DNA from: Clostridia bacterium
GTDB taxonomy: Bacteria; Bacillota; Clostridia; Oscillospirales; Acutalibacteraceae
Direction: 5' to 3'
NCBI GenBank assembly: GCA_017403185.1
Contig: JAFQON010000019.1
Location: forward strand, 17,955-81,954
DNA length: 64,000 nucleotides
Shown: piece by piece, positions 56,757 to 64,000 of the stretch
Layout: every line of letters starts with the position of its first letter
Position numbering within the stretch: the stretch's first letter is position 1
Translations under genes and position numbers: made by a program
The notes under the pieces: generated by a model
What the model was told of the DNA's origin: nothing
The model's database searches: none
Seen by the model: the letters and a program-made list of their open reading frames with translations, nothing else

Positions 56757-57728
56757 TTATTCACAGTGAGCGGCGGTGATTACCTTATCTGCAACGGCAC
56801 GGAGCTGCTCCATATTCTCAAGAGCGCCGATTTCCTGCCTGAGTGCCGCCGCACCTCTCACGCCCTTGATATACCAGCCCGAGTGCTTGCGTGCTTCACG
56901 CATACCCACATAATCGCCCTTGTATTCGCACAGCTTTTCAATGTGACGAATCATTGTTTCCATTCTCTCTTCAATCGGCGGGTCGGGCAGGATGATTCCG
57001 CTTTTGAAATATTCGTTTATCTGAGTGAATACCCACGGTGCGCCGAGTGCGCCTCTGCCGACCATAATGAAATCGCAGCCCGTGGCTTTATACATATTTT
57101 CAGCCGAAAGGGCATCGACTATATCGCCGTTGCCGATAACGGGCACGGATACCGCCTGCTTTACACGCCTTATGATATCAAGGTCAACGGGGGGCGCATA
57201 CATCTGCTTTCTTGTTCTGCCGTGAACGGTTATTGCCGCCGCACCCGCATTCTCCTGCAGCTTTGCCATGTGAACGGCATTGATGCTGTTTTCATCCCAC
57301 CCTGCACGGATTTTGACCGTGACGGGCAGCTCAACCGCCTTTGCGCACGCTTCGGTTACCCTTGCGGCAAGCTCGGGGTCTTTCATGAGTGCGGAGCCGC
57401 CGCCGTTGCCTGCAATCTTGGGGGCGGGGCAGCCCATATTGATGTCAATTGCATCGCAGCCCGTTGCCGCCGCTTTTTTTGCGGCTTCCGCCATTGTTGC
57501 GGGGTCGCAGCCGAAAATCTGCACAGCCGCCGGCTTTTCCTTTTCGCCGAGCAGCATCAGTTTATCGGATTTTCTGTCGTGCATGGTCAAACCCTTGGAG
57601 CTTACCATTTCAGTCACAACATAGGCTGCGCCGAATTCAATGCAAAGCTCCCTGCACGCTCTGTCCGCAACTCCTGCCATGGGAGCAAGCGCCGCATAGC
57701 CTTTTATTTCAAAATTGCCTATTTTCAT
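56757..57728 (-). CDS. dusB: tRNA-dihydrouridine synthase B
   Basis: A 323-residue FMN enzyme that reduces uridines in the tRNA D-loop. ALAPMAGVADRACREL at the start, DINMGCPAPKIAGNGGGSAL with the catalytic Cys near residue 101, ITVHGRTRKQMY near 170, VIGNGDI and FIMVGRGALGAPW are the Dus signature. The substrate position (U17 or others) is not deducible. It has its own promoter. It reads away from the zinc-ribbon gene at 57857. Confidence 0.95.
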   Translation of the reverse strand: MKIGNFEIKGYAALAPMAGVADRACRELCIEFGAAYVVTEMVSSKGLTMHDRKSDKLMLLGEKEKPAAVQIFGCDPATMAEAAKKAAATGCDAIDINMGCPAPKIAGNGGGSALMKDPELAARVTEACAKAVELPVTVKIRAGWDENSINAVHMAKLQENAGAAAITVHGRTRKQMYAPPVDLDIIRRVKQAVSVPVIGNGDIVDALSAENMYKATGCDFIMVGRGALGAPWVFTQINEYFKSGIILPDPPIEERMETMIRHIEKLCEYKGDYVGMREARKHSGWYIKGVRGAAALRQEIGALENMEQLRAVADKVITAAHCE

Positions 57729-57745
57729 AAATACTCACCGCAGAT

Positions 57746-57774
57746 ATTCTATCATTTCATCATAATTATTTCAA
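57746..57774 (-). promoter_or_regulatory. SigA-type promoter for dusB
   Basis: Minus strand TTGAAA (57769-57774), 17 bases, TAGAAT (57746-57751). Confidence 0.65.
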
Positions 57775-57791
57775 CATTTTTCTGTGTTTTG

Positions 57792-57821
57792 TTGACTTTT
57801 TATATTTGAGTGTGCTATATT
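57792..57821 (+). promoter_or_regulatory. SigA-type promoter for the zinc-ribbon repeat protein
   Basis: TTGACT (57792-57797), 18 bases, TATATT (57816-57821). Confidence 0.65.
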
Positions 57822-57856
57822 AAAATAAACAAATAATGAAATGTGAGGTAGATTGT

Positions 57857-58621
57857 ATGTATTGTCCGAATTGCGGCACCGAAAATGAGAACGGCGCATT
57901 ATTCTGCACAGCCTGCGGCACCCGTCTTGCAGCACCCGCTGCTCCCGTAGCTGAAGCACCCGCTGCACCCGTAGTTGAAGCTCCTGCAGCTCCCGTAGCT
58001 GAAGCACCTGCAGCACCCGTAGTTGAAGCACCTGCAGCACCTGTAGTTGAAGCACCCGCAGCACCCGTTGCTCCTGTGGTTGAAACACCCGTTGCTCCTG
58101 TGGCAGATATTCCCTTAGCAGAAGTGCCTGCAGCACCCGTGGTTGAAGCACCTGCAGCACCCGTGGTTGAAGCACCTGCAGCACAGGCACCCGTTGCTCC
58201 TCAGCCCAACGCATTTCCCAATAATAACGCATATGCCAACACCGGCTACACACCCAATAACACATATCCCAACAATAATGTGAATAACAACGGAACATAC
58301 CCCGTTAACAACACTTATTCCGCTAACAATATGTATCCCAACAACGGAATGTATCAGCAGCCCGTAACACAGCAGCAGTCAAGCGGTCTTGGAATCGGCT
58401 CGATTGCGGTTGCTGCCATAGGCTTCTTTGCAAACCTTCTTCTTGCTCTTCTCGGCTGGGGCTGCGGTATCGCAGGTCTGGTTATGGCTCTCTCCGCCAA
58501 AAAGAAGAATCCTCAGGATAAAAACGCAAAAATCGGTCTTATTTTATCAATCGTAACCCTCGCAGCATCTGCAATCAACTCTGTTGCAGGCATAATCATT
58601 TCGCTGTCAGGTGCATTTTAA
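57857..58621 (+). CDS. Zinc-ribbon, Pro/Ala/Val/Glu-repeat, DUF4190-like membrane protein
   Basis: A 254-residue protein in four parts: a zinc ribbon (MYCPNCGTENENGALFCTACG); about 85 residues of degenerate APVVEAPAAPVAE-type repeats; an Asn/Tyr/Pro-rich linker (PNNTYPNNNVNN); and a C-terminal domain with two helices (IAVAAIGFFANLLLALLGWG and IGLILSIVTLAASAINSVAG) of the DUF4190 kind. ATG 57857 follows GAGGT. The repeat DNA is also near-repetitive, so repeat number may vary between strains. Function unknown; zinc-ribbon DUF4190 proteins are common in Firmicutes. Confidence 0.8.
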   Translation: MYCPNCGTENENGALFCTACGTRLAAPAAPVAEAPAAPVVEAPAAPVAEAPAAPVVEAPAAPVVEAPAAPVAPVVETPVAPVADIPLAEVPAAPVVEAPAAPVVEAPAAQAPVAPQPNAFPNNNAYANTGYTPNNTYPNNNVNNNGTYPVNNTYSANNMYPNNGMYQQPVTQQQSSGLGIGSIAVAAIGFFANLLLALLGWGCGIAGLVMALSAKKKNPQDKNAKIGLILSIVTLAASAINSVAGIIISLSGAF

Positions 58622-58637
58622 AATCTGATATATCGTG

Positions 58638-58668
58638 GCAGGCAGTCTTACGGCTGCCTGCTTTTTTT
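58638..58668 (+). terminator. Terminator of the zinc-ribbon protein gene
   Basis: GCAGGCAG/CTGCCTGC with an 8-base loop, then TTTTTTT. Confidence 0.9.
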
Positions 58669-58740
58669 GTGAACAGAGAAAATTTATAAGTGTAAGGATG
58701 ATTTGTTAAGTGAAAAAAGCAAAGTAAACCCGCAAAAACA

Positions 58741-58960
58741 TTGTAGGGGAGGGGTTACCCCTCCCGAAAACGAAATTATATTTTGCGGGAGGCGAAACGC
58801 CTCCCCTGCGACGATGCCGAAGCAAACATATATAATCGGTCATAGGCGAAGCCTATCCGAAATTTTTCATTCTTCATTATTAATTATTCATTCAAATTTG
58901 TCATTCTGAGCGAATGCGAAGAATCTCCGCCCACGGCGAAACCGTGCAGCGCTCGGCGAT
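58741..58960. repeat. Composite hairpin repeat, inverted partner of 63879-64000, plus one REP-like unit
   Basis: This fills most of the 418-base gap before polA. 58741-58862 contains GGGAGGGG/CCCCTCCC, GGGAGGCG/CGCCTCCC and ATAGGC/GCCTAT hairpins; its reverse complement recurs at 63879-64000 with 121 of 122 bases identical. Then comes a TTCATTATTAATTATTCATT tract and a REP-like unit (GTCATTCTGAGCGAATGCGA then AGAATCT) near 58899-58926. Confidence 0.85.
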
Positions 58961-59012
58961 AAATCCACGCAATAAATTTTTATAAAAATGGTGAAATTTA
59001 CAAAATATGTGA

Positions 59013-59018
59013 TATAAT
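59013..59018 (+). promoter_or_regulatory. Extended -10 promoter for polA
   Basis: TGATATAAT contains TGn-TATAAT, an extended -10; the -35 is poor. It lies 20 bases before the start, leaving a short leader with GAGGTG. Confidence 0.55.
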
Positions 59019-59038
59019 GTAATTTGAGGTGAATTGGA

Positions 59039-61606
59039 ATGAAACTTTTGGCACTCGACGGCAACAGCATTCTCAACCGTGCATTTTACGGAATAAAGCT
59101 TCTCACAACCAAAGACGGCAGTAAATTCACCAACGGAATTTACGGCTTTTTGAATATTCTTCTGCGCTTGCGGGAGGAGGTGTCGCCCGATGCCGTGGCG
59201 ATTGCCTTTGATGTTAAAGCCCCCACCTTCCGCCACGAAATGTATTCGGGCTACAAGGCAAACAGAAAGGGGATGCCCCCCGAGCTTGCTCAGCAGATGC
59301 CCGTTCTCAAGGAATTGCTTGCGGCAATGGGCTACAAAATTCTCGAAGCACCCGGCTGGGAGGCGGATGATATTCTCGGCACTCTTGCGGCAGGGGCAGG
59401 CGACGGCTTCTGCTACATCGCAACGGGTGACCGTGATTCCCTTCAGCTTGTGCGTGACAATGTCAATGTTCTGCTCGCATCAACCAAAATGGGCAGACCG
59501 CAGAGCGTGAAGTATGACAGAGAAAAGATTAAAGAAGAATACCTCGTCAGCCCCGAGCAGATGATTGATATAAAAGCGCTCATGGGCGATGCGTCGGACT
59601 GTATACCCGGTGTTGCGGGCATCGGTCAGAAGACCGCTCAGGATTTAATCAGCCGCTTCGGCTCGATTGATGAAATCTATGCAAATCTTGACACGATTGA
59701 TATAAAAAAGGGCGTTCACGATAAGCTTGAAGCCGATAAGGATATGGCTTATCTGAGCCGTGAGCTCGGCACAATCAAAACCGATGCTCCCGTTGAAACG
59801 GATTATGCGGCTTATGTGCCCTCACAGCCCGATGCGTTCAGGGTTACGAGCATCCTTGCCGAGCTTGAAATGTATAAAATGATTGAACGCCTTGACCTCA
59901 AAGCTCCCGAAAAGCCTGCCGAAGAAAAGGCGGAGAGCATCTGCACCGATTGTTATGAGCAGGAGGATTTGAAGCTCTTTTATAATCTGCTCAGAAAAGC
60001 TGGCGAGGCATATTTTACCTTTGACAACGGCGAATTCCTTTTCAAAACCGATAACGGAGCTGCTCTCATAAGCCCCGAAAACGGCGGATATGCGGCTTTC
60101 TGCTCCGATTTTCTTTTTGATAAGGAAATCAAAAAATACACCTATAATTCAAAGCAGCTTTATGCTTTCTTTTATGACTACAGAGAGGATATTGAGGTCA
60201 ACAATATCTGCGGCGATGCAATGCTTTCGGCATATCTTATCAACCCCTCATCCGGTGCGTATGACCTTAAGCGCATCATTGCCGAATATGCGAATGCTGA
60301 AATTCCCGAGGAGAACGAAGCCGCATTTTTTGCCGCATATCTTCCTCTTGCATTCGATAAAATGAACGCTCTCATCGAGGAGCATAATCAGAAAAGACTG
60401 CTTGATGAAATTGAGCTTCCGCTTGCAAGAGTGCTTGCGTCAATGGAGAGAGAGGGCTTCCTTGTTGATGCCGACGGCATTGAAAAATTCGGCACCGACC
60501 TTCAGGGCAGGATTTCAACTCTGGTTGAAGAAATCTATGCCGAGGTCGGTTGTGAATTCAACCTCAATTCGCCTAAACAGCTCGGCGAAGCGCTTTTTGT
60601 AAAAATGGGTCTGCCCGCAAAAAAGAAAACAAAGAGCGGATATTCAACCAATGCCGAGGTGCTTGAGGGCCTTGCGGCGGATTATCCCGTTGTTGCAAAA
60701 ATTCTTGAATACAGAACTCTCGCAAAGCTCAAATCAACCTATTGCGACGGGCTTTTGAAGGTTATCGGCACTGACGGCAGGATTCATTCGAGCCTCAATC
60801 AGACCGAAACAAGAACGGGCAGGATTTCATCAACCGAGCCAAATCTGCAGAATATTCCCGTGCGCTCCGAGCTTGGCAGAGAGATGAGAAAATTCTTCAA
60901 AGCCAAAGACGGCTGCGTGCTCATTGATGCCGACTATTCACAGATTGAGCTTCGTGTGCTTGCCCATATGGCTAACGATAAAAATATGATAAACGCCTTC
61001 AATGACGGCGACGATATCCACGCAATCACCGCTTCGCAGGTGTTCAATATGCCGCTGATGATGGTCACTCCGCTCATGCGAAGCAGGGCAAAGGCTGTTA
61101 ACTTCGGCATTGTTTACGGCATCGGCGCATTCTCGCTTGCAAAGGATATCGGCGTTACCCGTGCCGAGGCGGACAGCTACATCAAGGGCTACCTTGAGCA
61201 TTTCAGCGGCGTGCGTGAATATATGAAAACGGTTGTTGAAAACGCCAAGGAGAAGGGCTATGTTGAAACGGTGTTTGCCCGCCGCAGGTATCTGCCCGAG
61301 CTCACATCGTCAAATGCAATGATGCGGGCCTTCGGTGAAAGGGTTGCGCTCAATATGCCCATTCAGGGCACGGCGGCGGATATCATCAAAATTGCGATGA
61401 TAAGGGTTTATAATTCGCTTAAAGAACAATGCCTGAACGCAAGGCTTATTATGCAGGTGCACGATGAGCTTATCGTTGAAGCCCCCGAGAGCGAGGCAAA
61501 AATCGTTGCGGGCATCGTTAAAAAAGAAATGGAAAACGCCGTTAAAATGCGTGTCGCCATGCAGGCGGATGTCGGAATCGGAAAAACTTGGTATGAATCG
61601 AAGTAA
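59039..61606 (+). CDS. polA: DNA polymerase I
   Basis: An 855-residue repair and Okazaki-processing polymerase. The 5' nuclease domain spans residues 1-290 (ALDGNSILNRAFYG; FRHEMYSGYKANR; GWEADDILG; GDASDCIPGVAGIGQKTA). The middle 3'-5' exonuclease domain lacks the usual DxE metal site (YFTFDNGEFLFK in its place), so proofreading is probably lost, as in many Firmicutes. The polymerase domain has motif A (DADYSQIELRVLAHM), motif B (RSRAKAVNFGIVYG) and motif C (MQVHDELIVE). Confidence 0.97.
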   Translation: MKLLALDGNSILNRAFYGIKLLTTKDGSKFTNGIYGFLNILLRLREEVSPDAVAIAFDVKAPTFRHEMYSGYKANRKGMPPELAQQMPVLKELLAAMGYKILEAPGWEADDILGTLAAGAGDGFCYIATGDRDSLQLVRDNVNVLLASTKMGRPQSVKYDREKIKEEYLVSPEQMIDIKALMGDASDCIPGVAGIGQKTAQDLISRFGSIDEIYANLDTIDIKKGVHDKLEADKDMAYLSRELGTIKTDAPVETDYAAYVPSQPDAFRVTSILAELEMYKMIERLDLKAPEKPAEEKAESICTDCYEQEDLKLFYNLLRKAGEAYFTFDNGEFLFKTDNGAALISPENGGYAAFCSDFLFDKEIKKYTYNSKQLYAFFYDYREDIEVNNICGDAMLSAYLINPSSGAYDLKRIIAEYANAEIPEENEAAFFAAYLPLAFDKMNALIEEHNQKRLLDEIELPLARVLASMEREGFLVDADGIEKFGTDLQGRISTLVEEIYAEVGCEFNLNSPKQLGEALFVKMGLPAKKKTKSGYSTNAEVLEGLAADYPVVAKILEYRTLAKLKSTYCDGLLKVIGTDGRIHSSLNQTETRTGRISSTEPNLQNIPVRSELGREMRKFFKAKDGCVLIDADYSQIELRVLAHMANDKNMINAFNDGDDIHAITASQVFNMPLMMVTPLMRSRAKAVNFGIVYGIGAFSLAKDIGVTRAEADSYIKGYLEHFSGVREYMKTVVENAKEKGYVETVFARRRYLPELTSSNAMMRAFGERVALNMPIQGTAADIIKIAMIRVYNSLKEQCLNARLIMQVHDELIVEAPESEAKIVAGIVKKEMENAVKMRVAMQADVGIGKTWYESK

Positions 61607-61609
61607 TTC

Positions 61610-61830
61610 GGAATTCGAAATGCGGAATTCGGAATTACGGATGGGTTACACCTGTACCCGTTATATCTGCTGTTGGTCACAAACCGTAGGGGCGGCGTTT
61701 CGCCGCCCGCCAAAATCACAGCTGCTTTCGGGCGTTCAAAGAACGCCCCTACGATGATGACAAAAAAATATATATATATAATCGGTCATAGGCGAAGCCT
61801 ATCCTTAATTATTCATTATTCACTAAAAAC
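61610..61830. repeat. Composite hairpin repeat between polA and the phosphatase gene
   Basis: AATTCGGAATTC-type tract (61606-61636), then CGTAGGGGCGGCG/CGCCGCCC (61685-61711), GGGCGTTC/GAACGCCC followed by CTACG (61730-61754), an AT run and GGTCATAGGCGAAGCCTATC (from 61784), then TTCATTATTCACT. The outer CGTAGGGGCG and CGCCCCTACG are inverted. Confidence 0.75.
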
Positions 61831-61844
61831 AAAGGAATACTGCG

Positions 61845-62276
61845 ATGAACATTTTATTTGTCTGTACGGGTAACACCTGCCGCAGCCCCATGGCGGAGGG
61901 GTTATTCAAAAAAATACTTGCCGACAAGGGCGCAAAAAATATCTCCTGCTCAAGTGCAGGGCTTTTTGCCATGACGGGTGACGAGGTGACGGCGAATTCC
62001 GTCAAGGCTTGTGAGAGGTTTGCCGTTGATATCTCCGCCCACAGGGCAAGACGCATAACCTCATATATCCTTGATGAAACGGATAAATTCGTCTGCATGA
62101 CCCGTGACCATGCGGCGAGCCTTTCGATGTATGTGCCGAGCGATAAGGTGCTTGTGCTTGGCGACGGAGTGCCCGACCCCTACGGCGGCGACCTTGAAAC
62201 ATATATCCGCTGTGCAAATTCAATCCGTACCGCATTGCTTGACCAATTTGACGAAATAACAGGGGAGCAAGCATGA
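61845..62276 (+). CDS. Low-molecular-weight protein phosphatase (arginine phosphatase YwlE-like)
   Basis: A 143-residue LMW-PTP. The P-loop FVCTGNTCRSPMAE near residues 5-18 has the catalytic Cys and Arg; the general acid is in the DPYGG loop near 116. The Thr in CTGNTCRSP is the residue that favours phospho-arginine in YwlE, so an arginine phosphatase is the preferred reading; a tyrosine phosphatase is the alternative. It overlaps rimI by 4 bases and lies in the polA-rimI-tsaD neighbourhood. Confidence 0.85.
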   Translation: MNILFVCTGNTCRSPMAEGLFKKILADKGAKNISCSSAGLFAMTGDEVTANSVKACERFAVDISAHRARRITSYILDETDKFVCMTRDHAASLSMYVPSDKVLVLGDGVPDPYGGDLETYIRCANSIRTALLDQFDEITGEQA

Positions 62277-62716
62277 ATTTCACAATCGAAAAAATGAATA
62301 TAACTCATATTCCGCAAATCGCAAAGCTTGAAAAAGAATGTTTTTCGCAGCCGTGGAGCGAAAATGCGCTCTCTGACGAGCTGAAAAACGAAAATTCGCA
62401 TTTTCTTGTTGCGGTTTGCGATGAAGCTGCGGGCTACATCGGCGTGCAGGAAATCTGCGGCGAGGCATACATAACAAATGTTGCCGTGTTTGAAAAATAC
62501 CGCAAGCTCGGCATCGGCAGGGCGCTTATCAGAGCCGCCTGCGACGGCGCACAGAGCAGAAGCTGCGAATTCATCACCCTTGAGGTGAGAGAGAGCAACG
62601 CCCCCGCAATTGCCCTCTATGAATCCGAGGGCTTTGAAAAAGCGGGAATAAGAAAAAATTTTTATTCATCTCCGATTGAAAACGGAGTTATTTACACAAA
62701 ATACTTTGGTAAGTGA
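62273..62716 (+). CDS. rimI: Ribosomal protein S18 alanine N-acetyltransferase
   Basis: A 147-residue GNAT. ITNVAVFEKYRKLGIGRALI contains motif A (the acetyl-CoA-binding Q/RxxGxG as RKLGIG), followed by FITLEVRESNAPAIALYESE, typical of RimI. It acetylates the N terminus of S18; in Firmicutes it is often linked with tsaB/tsaD as here. Overlaps the phosphatase gene (ATGA). Confidence 0.9.
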   Translation: MNFTIEKMNITHIPQIAKLEKECFSQPWSENALSDELKNENSHFLVAVCDEAAGYIGVQEICGEAYITNVAVFEKYRKLGIGRALIRAACDGAQSRSCEFITLEVRESNAPAIALYESEGFEKAGIRKNFYSSPIENGVIYTKYFGK

Positions 62717-62797
62717 ACGGTGAAAATGAAAAGTGAACAGGTAAAGGCGGGCAGATTCCTTCCGAAACTCTGCACTTTGCACTTTGCACTTGAAATG
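62717..62797. repeat. Short degenerate mosaic repeat between rimI and tsaD
   Basis: GTGAACGGTGAAAATGAAAA tract, a decayed hairpin region ending TTCCGAAACTCTGCAC, then CTTTGCACTTTGCACTT. The tsaD ribosome site (ATGAGGT) follows directly. Confidence 0.6.
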
Positions 62798-62807
62798 AGG
62801 TAATCCT

Positions 62808-63821
62808 ATGAAAATCCTTGCAATTGAATCCTCGTGTGACGAAACTGCGGCAGCCGTTGTTGAAGACGGCAGAAGGGTGCTTTCAAGCGTCATTGCTTCG
62901 CAGGTCAGCGAGCATATAGTTTACGGCGGCGTTGTGCCTGAAATTGCGTCAAGAATGCACGCTCAGGCAATCAGCGGCGTTGTGTCAAAGGCAATGAGCG
63001 ATGCGGGGGTCGGCTATTCCGATATTGATGCAATCGCCGTCACCTATGCGCCCGGGCTTATCGGTGCGCTGCTTGTGGGCGTTAACTTTGCAAAGGGTCT
63101 TGCCTATTCAACGGGTCTGCCCCTTGTTCCCGTGCATCATCTGCGCTCACATATCGCTGCAAACTACATATCACATTCAAATCTTGAGCCGCCGTTTCTC
63201 TGCCTTGTTGTGTCGGGCGGTCACAGCCATATTGTTGCTGTCAGGGATTACACCGATTTCTCAATCATCGGCAGAACCCGTGACGATGCTGCGGGCGAGT
63301 GCATGGATAAAGCGGCAAGGGCAATGGGTCTGCCTTACCCCGGCGGCGTAAACCTTGACAAAATCAGCGTTAACGGCGATGCTTCTCTTTATAAACTGCC
63401 CCATCCCCGTGTTGACGGCAGCGAATACGATTTCAGCTTCTCGGGGCTCAAAACCGCTGTTGTTAACATAATTCACAATTCGAAGCAGAAGGGGATTGAG
63501 GTGAGCGTGCCCGATTTGGGCGCAAGCTGCATCGAAACCGTTGCCGACTGCCTTGTGAATAACACCGTAAAGGCGGCAGAGAATTACGGCTTTGACAAAA
63601 TCGTGCTTGCGGGCGGTGTGTCGGCAAATTCACGCCTGAGAAAGCGCATGGATGCCGTGTGCAAAGAAAAGGGCTGGAAGCTTTATATGCCCGAGCTTTC
63701 GCTCTGCGGCGATAATGCGGCAATGGTCGGCGCACAGGCTTATTACGAATATAAAAACGGCAATGTTGCAGACCTTTCGCTCAACGCCTTTGCAACCATG
63801 CCGATTGATTTTTGTGAATGA
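62808..63821 (+). CDS. tsaD: tRNA N6-adenosine threonylcarbamoyltransferase
   Basis: A 337-residue ASKHA-fold protein that with TsaB and TsaE makes t6A37 in ANN-reading tRNAs. LAIESSCDETAAAVVEDG at the start, VPVHHLRSHIAANY (metal-binding HxxxH) near residue 107, LVVSGGHSHIV, and VLAGGVSANSRLRKRM near 264 are diagnostic. tsaB and tsaE, often next to rimI, are not in the window. It starts at ATG 62808. Confidence 0.97.
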   Translation: MKILAIESSCDETAAAVVEDGRRVLSSVIASQVSEHIVYGGVVPEIASRMHAQAISGVVSKAMSDAGVGYSDIDAIAVTYAPGLIGALLVGVNFAKGLAYSTGLPLVPVHHLRSHIAANYISHSNLEPPFLCLVVSGGHSHIVAVRDYTDFSIIGRTRDDAAGECMDKAARAMGLPYPGGVNLDKISVNGDASLYKLPHPRVDGSEYDFSFSGLKTAVVNIIHNSKQKGIEVSVPDLGASCIETVADCLVNNTVKAAENYGFDKIVLAGGVSANSRLRKRMDAVCKEKGWKLYMPELSLCGDNAAMVGAQAYYEYKNGNVADLSLNAFATMPIDFCE

Positions 63822-63836
63822 TGTGCGCTTTGTCTG

Positions 63837-64000
63837 TGACCTTTTTTGAGTGCAAAGTTCAAAGTGCAGAGTGCAAAGTTTCGGATAGGCTTCGCCTATG
63901 ACCGATTATATATGTTTGCTTCGGCATCGTCGTAGGGGAGGCGTTTCGCCTCCCGCAAAATATAATTTCGTTTTCGGGAGGGGTAACCCCTCCCCTACAA
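63837..64000. repeat. Composite hairpin repeat running to the window edge
   Basis: 63837-63905 is a direct copy of 43817-43885 (68 of 69). 63879-64000 is an inverted copy of 58741-58862 (121 of 122). It carries ATAGGC/GCCTAT, GGGAGGCG/CGCCTCCC and GGGAGGGG/CCCCTCCC hairpins and may continue beyond the window. Confidence 0.85.

Noticed and set aside
56718-57809. A 363-codon plus-strand reading frame opposite dusB
   Set aside because: It mirrors dusB, is rich in His/Cys/Phe, and has no start signals or motifs.
57771-58298. A minus-strand frame rich in Leu, Gln, Arg and Val
   Set aside because: It is the complement of the Pro/Ala repeat DNA of the zinc-ribbon gene; the low-complexity composition is explained by that.

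Overview
The window looks like a chromosomal segment of an anaerobic, endospore-forming Clostridia member, most likely a gut or rumen Oscillospirales/Ruminococcaceae-type organism. The reasons are the Firmicute gene orders (pyrH-frr-uppS-cdsA-dxr-rseP-ispG-polC; hrcA-grpE-dnaK-dnaJ; spoIVB-spo0A), a PolC-type replicase, an S-box riboswitch, a CIRCE operator, Spo0A, a dockerin-bearing secreted protein, and dense non-coding hairpin repeats like those common in uncultured gut Firmicutes. The taxonomic call is inference. I saw no rRNA, tRNA, transposase, phage gene or CRISPR array.

Layout. 1-7 kb: a truncated PLP enzyme (methionine gamma-lyase-like) with malQ on the minus strand. A divergent plus-strand operon carries a SIS-domain protein, a GH84 beta-N-acetylglucosaminidase, a cysteine-rich protein and a CapA-like lipoprotein, and meets a short MGMT-like gene tail to tail. 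7.3-8.6 kb: a HAD phosphatase, then a small GIY-YIG nuclease gene bracketed by two ~143-bp direct repeats built from REP-like hairpins. 8.9-14.3 kb: one 1824-residue secreted protein of unknown function ending in a dockerin. 14.5-16.6 kb: a GH89 alpha-N-acetylglucosaminidase on the minus strand. 16.8-32 kb: a long plus-strand run for UMP kinase, ribosome recycling, isoprenoid and lipid-carrier synthesis, site-2 protease and PolC, followed by a frameshifted condensation-type acyltransferase gene, a zinc-ribbon membrane protein, an M20 peptidase and glycerate kinase.

32-38 kb: a copper-responsive csoR-copA operon with a textbook promoter/operator, then spoIVB and spo0A (the latter with a 0A box upstream). 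37.7-42.2 kb: two tandem paralogous secreted proteins, hemW and lepA, all minus. 42.6-51.8 kb: alr, the CIRCE-controlled hrcA-grpE-dnaK-dnaJ operon, a HAD phosphatase, and metK under a SAM-I riboswitch followed by a family 2 glycosyltransferase. 52-55.3 kb (minus): an ECF sigma factor, a membrane protein in the anti-sigma position, an unknown secreted protein and a serpin lipoprotein in one operon. 55.4-57.7 kb (minus): a membrane-anchored clan GH-A-like hydrolase and dusB. 57.9-63.8 kb (plus): a zinc-ribbon Pro/Ala-repeat membrane protein, polA, a low-molecular-weight phosphatase, rimI and tsaD.

Themes. (1) Scavenging of GlcNAc-containing glycans (GH84, GH89, SIS protein) by enzymes without export signals. 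(2) Unusually readable regulation: CsoR, CIRCE, 0A box, SAM-I. (3) Intergenic DNA colonised by several hairpin-repeat families whose stems vary with base-pairing kept, including an array of different mini-hairpins joined by a constant ATATCAC spacer, and a possible GIY-YIG/REP partnership.
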